Source of the DNA: Thermoplasmatales archaeon
GTDB taxonomy: Archaea > Thermoplasmatota > Thermoplasmata > Thermoplasmatales > GCA-001856825
Length of the DNA: 5,728 nucleotides
Assembly (NCBI GenBank): GCA_014874235.1
Contig: JACWAC010000082.1
Coordinates: forward strand, 1 to 5,728
Reading direction: 5' to 3'
Shown here: positions 1-4,652 of the stretch, in pieces
Layout: every line of letters begins with the position of its first letter
Position numbering within the stretch: the stretch's first letter is position 1
Position numbers and translations under genes: made by a program
Notes under the pieces: model-generated
Database searches by the model: none
Told to the model about the DNA's origin: nothing
What the model saw: only the letters and a program-made list of their open reading frames with translations

Positions 1-323
1 GAGTAGTCGTACTTAACGTCGTATGTAACACTGCCAATTTTTACAACACTCGTAGAATGGTGAGGTGCGTCGGTGAATGCGGAGGATATCCCTCCCATCG
101 CAATGAAAAAGGCAACCAAAATCGCAATGAAGCCGTAGAATGCCCTATCCGAAAATCTCCATGCCTTTGTGTAATGGAATATGACAAGAAGGAGGACTGG
201 AATCAGAAGGTACAGGAATTGGATGTAAAAGGAGAGATATAGAAGTATAGCTGATACGACAATGCCAATCGCCGTGCCATATAGACCATTTTTTCTCCTC
301 TTTCCCGTGAAACCTTCCCACAT
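1..323 (-). CDS. Multi-pass membrane protein of unknown function, C-terminus cut by window edge
   Basis: Reading the minus strand from the ATG at 323-321 gives 107 codons with no stop before the left edge. I do not recognise the family. The N-terminus (MWEGFTGKRRKNG) is short and basic, which suggests it is cytoplasmic. Hydrophobic segments follow at about residues 14-31, 33-50 and 61-80. After the third, the chain becomes polar (SAFTDAPHHSTSVVKIG...), probably the start of an external domain. A TAG lies immediately upstream of the ATG in frame, so no earlier start is possible. No Shine-Dalgarno sequence is present, and the TTAATTAA at 347-354 is centred about 28 bases upstream, which fits a leaderless mRNA. 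The gene is divergent from truD. The hydrophobic pattern and the start placement make this the real reading frame here; open frames in other registers are shadows. A transporter subunit or an envelope protein is possible, but nothing visible decides. Confidence 0.75.
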   Translation of the reverse strand, partial: MWEGFTGKRRKNGLYGTAIGIVVSAILLYLSFYIQFLYLLIPVLLLVIFHYTKAWRFSDRAFYGFIAILVAFFIAMGGISSAFTDAPHHSTSVVKIGSVTYDVKYDY

Positions 324-346
324 CTATGGCGGGAAGGAGAAAAAGG

Positions 347-358
347 TTAATTAATATT
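347..358. promoter_or_regulatory. Shared divergent archaeal TATA element
   Basis: The 8-bp palindrome TTAATTAA (347-354), followed by TATT, lies between the divergent membrane-protein gene and truD. Its centre (350.5) is 27.5 bases from the A of the membrane gene's ATG (323) and 28.5 bases from the G of the truD GTG at 379. This is the distance expected between an archaeal TATA box and a transcription start. On the truD side it is preceded by a purine-rich GAGAAAAAGG (338-346 region), a plausible TFB recognition element. The other side has no clear equivalent. Assignment is from position and sequence only. Confidence 0.5.
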
Positions 359-378
359 GTTGATGCCATTTGAAGATC

Positions 379-1581
379 GTGAATTTCTCAGAAGTCGGAA
401 TTTATGGATACTATCTCGACCTCACTCCCGCGGGAGGTAAGCTCAGGAAGGAATCCGAAGATTTCTATGTTGAAGAGCAATTCGATAGTCTAAAAAAGAA
501 GGAAGATGGAAACGTTCTCGTGCTGAAACTGAAGGCCAAGAACTGGGAACACAACAGGCTTCTGAGGTTCGTGGCAAGGAGCAACCACGTTTCTCCAAGG
601 AGAATCCTGTTCGCAGGTACGAAAGACAGGCGCAGCGTGAAAATCCAGTACTTTAGCATACCAGGCTTGAAATACAAAGAATTCCACCTGGACGATGTCG
701 AAATTCTAGAACACTTCTACCTGGATGCCCCCCTAACGATTGGCTCTCACAAGCAGAATCTGTTCGCTATAAGGGTCTCGGATACCGATTCTGGAGCCTT
801 CCTCTCTAACTGCATGAAGGTTGCAGAGAGTGGAATGGTACCAAACTTCTACGGACCGCAAAGGTTCGGTGCAATGAGACCAGTCACTCATCTTGTAGGC
901 AAAGAAATAGTGAAGGGAAACTATGAAGAGGCAGTCAGAATATTTGTGGGATATCCGGGAGAGGACAGGTTTGCTGGGATAAGGAAGGAGTACTACGATA
1001 ATCCTGACCCAGAAAGTGCATTGAAGAATTTCCCCGAATCTTTGGATCTGGAGAGAAACGTGCTGGAACATCTGATCAGGGAAAAGGGAGACTATTCTGG
1101 TGCCATAAAACGGCTTCCTGAGAATCTTGTTTCCATGTTCATCCATGCATATCAAGGATACATCTTCAACCGTATACTCAGCGCGAGATTGGAAGTGAAC
1201 AAATCTCTCATGCAGGGAGATATATTCAGAAGAAATGGTGAGTTCATTAAGATAAACATTCTGAATCTGGAAAAGATGAATGCTTTATTTTTAAAGAGGG
1301 GAGGCTCTCCGACTGGACTGGTTATTGGTTATGATACCGAATTTGCTGGAGGTAAGATGGGAGAGATAGAAAATGAGGTCGTCTTTCAAGAGGGAGTGAA
1401 ACCAACAGATTTCAAGCTTCCGTTCGGACTGAGTTCCAAAGGGGAGAGAAGAGATTTTTACCTTAAATTTACGAACATGGAGTGTTCCGGGGAAACGGTC
1501 AAGTTTTCATTGCCACCCGGAGGATATGCAACTTCAGTCCTCAGGGAAATAATGCGTGTAGACGAAATGGCTAACTATTGA
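379..1581 (+). CDS. truD: tRNA pseudouridine(13) synthase TruD
   Basis: TruD isomerises uridine 13 of tRNA to pseudouridine and acts alone in the cytoplasm. The 400-residue product matches the archaeal form, which is longer than the bacterial one (about 350). Numbering from the GTG at 379: an early KESEDFYVEE segment (24-33); the catalytic motif FAGTKDRRSV, with the nucleophilic aspartate at about D83; the family signature NFYGPQRFG (156-164); HAYQGYIFNRIL (256-267); and the C-terminal LPPGGYATSVLREIM (378-392). The segment from about 170 to 340 holds the TRUD-specific insertion domain. No in-frame ATG exists near the start. Candidates are TTG at 370 and GTG at 379; I chose GTG because the TATA-like element at 347-354 predicts transcription starting at about 377-379, so TTG would probably not be transcribed. 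The TTG start would add only three residues. The stop overlaps the convergent protease gene by 7 bp. The function is confident; the exact start is not. Confidence 0.95.
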   Translation: MNFSEVGIYGYYLDLTPAGGKLRKESEDFYVEEQFDSLKKKEDGNVLVLKLKAKNWEHNRLLRFVARSNHVSPRRILFAGTKDRRSVKIQYFSIPGLKYKEFHLDDVEILEHFYLDAPLTIGSHKQNLFAIRVSDTDSGAFLSNCMKVAESGMVPNFYGPQRFGAMRPVTHLVGKEIVKGNYEEAVRIFVGYPGEDRFAGIRKEYYDNPDPESALKNFPESLDLERNVLEHLIREKGDYSGAIKRLPENLVSMFIHAYQGYIFNRILSARLEVNKSLMQGDIFRRNGEFIKINILNLEKMNALFLKRGGSPTGLVIGYDTEFAGGKMGEIENEVVFQEGVKPTDFKLPFGLSSKGERRDFYLKFTNMECSGETVKFSLPPGGYATSVLREIMRVDEMANY

Positions 1582-2693
1582 GCCTTCTTGAAAACGGTGC
1601 TGCAGCTGTTGCACATGAAAAGGTCATCGTACAGGACACTAACGTTCCTGGAACCGCACTTGGTGCAAGTGACCGAGCGCTCCCCTGAATTTCGGTCCTG
1701 TAGTTCCCCCGAGGAGTCAACCGCAGATCCTACAGGTATCAGCACGCTCCTTTTTCTTCTCTCGAGCAACCTTCCAAGCTGGATCAAGTATACCACAGCT
1801 ACCACAAGGCCCGCAACAAGGAAAATGAAAATGAACAAAGAGTAAAAAAACGTCGAACTAGATGTAGCCAACGGATCTCCGTAGCTATTGATAAACACAA
1901 CGCTCGGTGAATCCACGGAAAAATGGAACAGAACGTCGGCATAGAGACCGAACCGCATGAAGAGGATGCCCAGGAACACTCCACCCAGAGCAGCCTGTGG
2001 TATCTTGGAGACATCCCAGGATCCTGCGTGGGCGACTCCGAAAATTAGAGATGAAACAATCAGTACAACAATCTCTGGTTTTCCGAATTTGTAACCTCCG
2101 CCCCATACGAGCCTCCACCAGGGAAGGTCATTCGGTCTCGAAGGAGATCGCTTGCCTCTCCTGCTCCACGCGTAATAGATGAAGAGGGGAATTCCTATGT
2201 AGACGACCCTGGAGATCAGCTCCTCGTAGAGTCCTGCATTTGTGACGGAGAAGAAATTGCTCAGAAAGTATTGGGGACCCGTTGAGATCGGAGTCTTGAT
2301 TGGGTGCCCGATCACTCCTACAAAGACGATATAGATGTACGACAGAAACAGATTTACAGCAAAGAATTCTGATATTCTGTAGAGCGAAGAATTCTCAAAT
2401 CTTGGAAGGGATCGGTACAATGAAACGAATAGAAAAATGATAACGGCAACAGTTACTAACCCGATCCAGACGGCCCAGAAATAGTAAGGGGGGAGGAAAA
2501 GTCCCACGGCTTCAGGCAGTCCTATTATGATATATATTGGAATTTGAGGATTTGCACTTTGAGATTCGGTCAAACTAGCTATTGCTCCAAATCTGGACGG
2601 ATAAAGAGCTAGAGTAATCACTACATCGATGACAATAGTGATGATCCACAGTGTTGCTAGGACCCCTATAAACGCAACATAAGCCTTGTTCAT
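1575..2693 (-). CDS. CPBP-family intramembrane metalloprotease with C-terminal zinc ribbon
   Basis: This 372-residue membrane protein carries the three CPBP (CAAX protease and bacteriocin-processing, Abi/Rce1-like) motifs in order: EExxxR as YEELISR (E157, E158, R162), FxxxH as FGVAH (F218, H222), and HxxxD (H257, D261). These residues are the expected metal-binding and catalytic set, so the enzyme is probably active. Hydrophobic helices are visible at about 6-30, 50-66, 72-94, 110-130, 150-173, 207-223, 232-249 and 280-305. The first three precede the core domain and make the protein longer than a minimal family member. After a basic linker (about 311-340) comes a zinc ribbon: CxxC at 343-346, 14 residues, CxxC at 361-364. 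The ATG overlaps the hom stop in TGATG, implying translational coupling in one operon. Its 3' end overlaps truD. The substrate is unknown; roles in the family range from prenyl-protein processing to bacteriocin immunity. Confidence 0.88.
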   Translation of the reverse strand: MNKAYVAFIGVLATLWIITIVIDVVITLALYPSRFGAIASLTESQSANPQIPIYIIIGLPEAVGLFLPPYYFWAVWIGLVTVAVIIFLFVSLYRSLPRFENSSLYRISEFFAVNLFLSYIYIVFVGVIGHPIKTPISTGPQYFLSNFFSVTNAGLYEELISRVVYIGIPLFIYYAWSRRGKRSPSRPNDLPWWRLVWGGGYKFGKPEIVVLIVSSLIFGVAHAGSWDVSKIPQAALGGVFLGILFMRFGLYADVLFHFSVDSPSVVFINSYGDPLATSSSTFFYSLFIFIFLVAGLVVAVVYLIQLGRLLERRKRSVLIPVGSAVDSSGELQDRNSGERSVTCTKCGSRNVSVLYDDLFMCNSCSTVFKKAQ

Positions 2694-2695
2694 CA
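2691..2695 (-). promoter_or_regulatory. TGATG stop/start overlap coupling hom and protease
   Basis: On the minus strand the hom stop TGA (2695-2693) and the protease ATG (2693-2691) share one A. No strong Shine-Dalgarno sequence lies at the usual distance; a GAGGTCA resembling GAGGTGA occurs more than 20 bases upstream, too far to be convincing. Re-initiation by ribosomes finishing hom is the simplest reading. Confidence 0.6.
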
Positions 2696-3661
2696 GGTTG
2701 CCTTTTCTGACCTCGACAGCAATATGTCATTTAATACAGTTGCGGCAGATTCCAACGGACCGTCGTGATCAGTTGAAAGGGTGAGGTGATCGAGTATATC
2801 GGTGTTAAATCTGATCACCATCGCAGGTCCGACTGCATTCGAGTAAATTCCATTGCCAGCAACCTTCCTGTACTCCACTCTGACTCCTTTGGAAGTGACT
2901 TCTGTGATTTGTCTCAATCCTACTGCTATCTCGCTTTCCTTGGCAGAAATGTCGGCCTCCTTCAAACTCATGGTAGATCCATAAATCCGCCTGTGGAGAA
3001 TCGTGCCCTTTCTGGCCGAGTCTATGCCAGCAAGATCGTCCCTCTGGTTCTTTTCCGCTATTCCCATCCTGATCGCCTCACTCCTAGCTGATGGCTGGCT
3101 CTTTCCGGCCTCCATCTCAGAAATCACAAACGTGCTTGTCGCATTGAAAATGCCCTCCACTGAGTCTATCTTCGCTGTTTTCATGCAGTAGTCCATTAGA
3201 TTGAACACGGGCAGTCCGCCGCACACCGTAGCCTCATACCTGAGCGACCTCTTCATCTCCTTTGACTCTCCAAATAGGTCAAGACTTGAAACCAGAACGC
3301 TCTTGTTTGCTGTCACTACATTCTTTTCAGTTTCGAATGCCCTCATTATGTGTTTGATACCGGGATTGCCATCCTTTGTGCTCTGTGTTATCTCCACGAC
3401 TACGTCAGATTCAAGGTCCGAAATAGCCTTCATTGCGTCAATTTTTTCGAAGGATTCCAGGGTCCTGAGGCCCCCTCCTTCCTTCGCCTGGATAATCCTT
3501 GTCAGTGGCAACCCATCTGTGATCACCGTTCCTGTGGTGTCGCTAACGGAAACAACTTCTATTTTTTCTCCAATTTCTTTGCGGATATCCGTTCCTTTCT
3601 GATTTATCAGTTTCAATAAATTTTTTCCAATTGAACCCAATCCTATCAACTGGACCCTCAT
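2693..3661 (-). CDS. hom: Homoserine dehydrogenase (short form, no ACT domain)
   Basis: Homoserine dehydrogenase reduces aspartate 4-semialdehyde to homoserine with NAD(P)H, at the branch to threonine and methionine. The 322-residue product begins with a Rossmann nucleotide-binding loop, GLGSIG (7-12). VVTANK (115-120) supplies the conserved lysine K120. The segment from YEATV (142-146) to GGLP (148-151) is the family's central motif. E203, D214 (in GID) and K218 have the same spacing as the substrate and catalytic residues E208, D219 and K223 of the yeast enzyme. The chain ends soon after the substrate domain, so there is no C-terminal ACT domain for threonine feedback and no fused aspartokinase. 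The motif usually seen as NGTxNYIL appears here as NATSTFVI (173-180). The ATG at 3661 follows an A/T-rich promoter. The stop overlaps the start of the CPBP protease by one base. Confidence 0.93.
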   Translation of the reverse strand: MRVQLIGLGSIGKNLLKLINQKGTDIRKEIGEKIEVVSVSDTTGTVITDGLPLTRIIQAKEGGGLRTLESFEKIDAMKAISDLESDVVVEITQSTKDGNPGIKHIMRAFETEKNVVTANKSVLVSSLDLFGESKEMKRSLRYEATVCGGLPVFNLMDYCMKTAKIDSVEGIFNATSTFVISEMEAGKSQPSARSEAIRMGIAEKNQRDDLAGIDSARKGTILHRRIYGSTMSLKEADISAKESEIAVGLRQITEVTSKGVRVEYRKVAGNGIYSNAVGPAMVIRFNTDILDHLTLSTDHDGPLESAATVLNDILLSRSEKAT

Positions 3662-3680
3662 ATTTCTCTATATTAATGGG

Positions 3681-3705
3681 TATTATTACCTTTATTTAGC
3701 TTTCA
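3681..3705 (-). promoter_or_regulatory. Probable hom operon promoter (TATA/BRE region)
   Basis: Read on the minus strand, this stretch contains CTGAAAG followed by CTAAATAAA and GTAATAATA. The first A/T box is centred about 34 bases before the hom ATG, giving a leader of some 7 bases; the second is centred about 24 bases before it, giving a near-leaderless transcript. GAAAG upstream of the first box is a reasonable TFB element. Which box is used cannot be decided by eye. Confidence 0.45.
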
Positions 3706-3776
3706 GAGAGTATTTCGATCCGATAAGAGGCACGGTTTTTTGTCGGTAAAATCATTCTTGGAGTTGTTACAAGGTG

Positions 3777-3782
3777 CTTAAA
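3777..3782 (+). promoter_or_regulatory. TATA-like element (CTTAAA) for candidate small RNA
   Basis: CTTAAA is centred at 3779.5. A transcription start about 24-27 bases downstream would fall at 3803-3806, exactly where the first hairpin (3805-3832) begins. The upstream sequence ACAAGGTG is only a moderate TFB-element match. The agreement between predicted start and hairpin base is the main support. Confidence 0.4.
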
Positions 3783-3802
3783 CACTAAGGCAATAAAGTT
3801 AT

Positions 3803-3948
3803 GGTGCGGAAGACTCCGTGAGAAATTCCGCAAGTTGAATGACCTTCACTCTCCACACAGATGGGAGATGACCTGAAAAACTACCGAGAGACAAGAGTGG
3901 AGAGTAAGAAGGCTCTATGAGCATTTGATTTCTACCTTTTGATTTTAT
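3803..3948 (+). ncRNA. Candidate structured small RNA, unknown class
   Basis: The sequence shows two clear hairpins plus a small third one. Hairpin 1 pairs TGCGGAA (3805-3811) with TTCCGCA (3826-3832) and can stack a further CTC/GAG stem (3814-3816 with 3820-3822) across an internal loop. Hairpin 2 pairs CCTTC (3843-3847) with GAAGG (3908-3912) and ACTCTCCAC (3848-3856) with GTGGAGAGT (3897-3905), a 14-bp helix with a two-base AA bulge and a 40-base purine-rich loop. A short GCTC/GAGC hairpin (3912-3922, sharing base 3912 with hairpin 2) precedes a T-rich end (3928-3948). A CTTAAA box sits at the right distance upstream, and the next gene has its own promoter, so an independent transcript is plausible. 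It does not fit 5S rRNA, SRP RNA, RNase P RNA, tRNA, or box C/D or H/ACA guides. Strand and ends are inferred; a cis-acting element or a decayed gene is possible. Confidence 0.4.
3928..3948 (+). terminator. T-rich termination region of candidate small RNA
   Basis: The plus strand has several short T runs here (ATTTCTACC, CTTTTG, ATTTTATT) just after the small GCTC/GAGC hairpin at 3912-3922. Archaeal RNA polymerase commonly stops at such T-rich tracts without needing a hairpin. It ends before the TPR-gene promoter, which supports separate transcription units. Confidence 0.35.
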
Positions 3949-3960
3949 TCCATCAGAAAC

Positions 3961-3967
3961 GTTAAAT
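3961..3967 (+). promoter_or_regulatory. TATA-like element of TPR gene
   Basis: GTTAAAT, centred at 3964, lies 26 bases before the A of the ATG at 3990 and follows CAGAAAC, a plausible TFB element. The spacing predicts transcription starting at the ATG itself. This argues against the in-frame TTG at 3981, which would lie upstream of the mRNA end. Confidence 0.55.
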
Positions 3968-3989
3968 CTCAGTAATTTGATTGTCCATT

Positions 3990-4652
3990 ATGAGCGAGGA
4001 CAGGGTGCTCCCCTCTCTTGCAAAAAGCACAGACGAATACATGGCAGCTTACGAGCTTTCCGAAGACGGATATCTTGAGGAGGCCGAGAAACACGCGAGA
4101 AAATCCATAGAGATTAAGAAGAATATTGAGGCGCTGATTCTGCTGATAGACGTCCTGGAAAAGCAAAAAAAGGATTCGTCTAACTATCTCAATATGCTCC
4201 TTAGAGAGTATCCCACGAACCCAGATACCTACCGGAGACTATTCCTTTCAACCATCAACTCCAACAGGGAAGAAGCTTTGTCTTACATCAACAAGGCGAT
4301 AAACCTGCTCAAGAAATCGGTTTACTATTACGACAAGTCCCGCCTCCTCTTCTCGATGGAAAGATATCTGGAGGCTCTCGCGTCGGTCGACTTAGCAATC
4401 AAGATGGAGAACAGAAACCCATCCTACTGGAACAAACGAGCAGAGACACTAATAAAGCTCCAAAGAATCAACGATGCAAAGGAATCGTGTGAGGTAGCCC
4501 TGAAGATTGACCAGAGGGACAGGGATGCGCTAGTCACACTCGCTCGAATTTACCTTGATTCTGGTGAAAAAGAAAGAGCTAGAGAGCTCGTCATGAAGGT
4601 GGAAAACAGAGACGAAGAAATAAAGAAAATTCTGGAAGAAACTCTATCCTAA
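3990..4652 (+). CDS. TPR-repeat protein, function unknown
   Basis: This is a 220-residue soluble, all-helical protein built almost entirely from tetratricopeptide-like repeats. They fall at about 15-44 (AYELSEDGYLEEAEKHARKS), 45-77 (degenerate), 78-109 (degenerate), 112-144 (SRLLFSMERYLEALASVDLA), 145-178 (KRAETLIKLQRINDAKESCE) and 179-210 (LARIYLDSGEKERARELVMK). The last three carry the typical small and aromatic positions of a TPR helix pair. There is no signal peptide, membrane helix or enzymatic domain. TPR arrays bind other proteins, so a scaffold or adaptor role is likely, but no partner is indicated. I chose ATG 3990 over the in-frame TTG 3981 because of the TATA-like element 26 bases upstream; the mRNA is then leaderless. 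The stop TAA overlaps the apgM stop on the other strand by 3 bases. Confidence 0.85.
   Translation: MSEDRVLPSLAKSTDEYMAAYELSEDGYLEEAEKHARKSIEIKKNIEALILLIDVLEKQKKDSSNYLNMLLREYPTNPDTYRRLFLSTINSNREEALSYINKAINLLKKSVYYYDKSRLLFSMERYLEALASVDLAIKMENRNPSYWNKRAETLIKLQRINDAKESCEVALKIDQRDRDALVTLARIYLDSGEKERARELVMKVENRDEEIKKILEETLS

Larger units (their letters stand above)
3662..3989. other. Gene-free stretch between hom and the TPR gene
   Basis: This 328-bp gap has no convincing protein gene in either direction. It holds the hom promoter on its left (minus strand), a candidate small RNA in the middle (plus strand, about 3803-3948) with its own TATA-like element, and the TPR-gene promoter on its right. 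The part at 3720-3746 can form a weak 6-bp hairpin (CCGATA with TGTCGG, one G-T pair) around a T6 run; I attach no function to it. Confidence 0.6.

Noticed and set aside
57..369. Open frames 57-242 (plus, 61 codons) and 145-369 (minus, 74 codons)
   Set aside because: They overlap the minus-strand frame from 323, which has a clear membrane-protein pattern and a TATA-spaced start; these two lack any recognisable protein character.
370..378. TTG at 370 as the truD start
   Set aside because: It lies only about 20 bases from the centre of the TATA-like element, so it is probably upstream of the transcription start; GTG 379 fits better. Not excluded.
733..1155. 140-codon minus-strand frame inside truD
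   Set aside because: It is antisense to a region coding conserved TruD motifs and shows no domain-like pattern; it is a shadow.
3201..3602. 133-codon plus-strand frame inside hom
   Set aside because: It is antisense to conserved homoserine dehydrogenase motifs, with a serine/threonine-rich composition typical of a reverse-strand shadow.
3720..3746. CCGATA/TGTCGG hairpin around a T6 run as a terminator or riboswitch
   Set aside because: The stem is only 6 bp with a G-T pair and a 15-base loop, and no gene ends just before it; chance is a sufficient explanation.
3727..3939. Plus-strand frame with a single TGA (3874-3876) across the candidate RNA, as a decayed or recoded gene
   Set aside because: It lacks a credible start codon, matches nothing I recognise, and its Arg/Lys/Glu-rich translation follows from purine-rich sequence. 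There is no sign of a selenocysteine insertion element.
3803..3948. Box C/D or H/ACA guide RNA, 5S rRNA, SRP RNA or RNase P RNA
   Set aside because: No proper C (RTGATGA) and D (CTGA) pairs at guide spacing, no ANANNA hinge or ACA tail, and none of the conserved core sequences of 5S, SRP or RNase P RNA. AGATGACCTGA only superficially resembles C/D boxes.
3981..3989. TTG at 3981 as the TPR-gene start
   Set aside because: The TATA-like element at 3961-3967 places the transcript start at the ATG at 3990, leaving TTG outside the mRNA.
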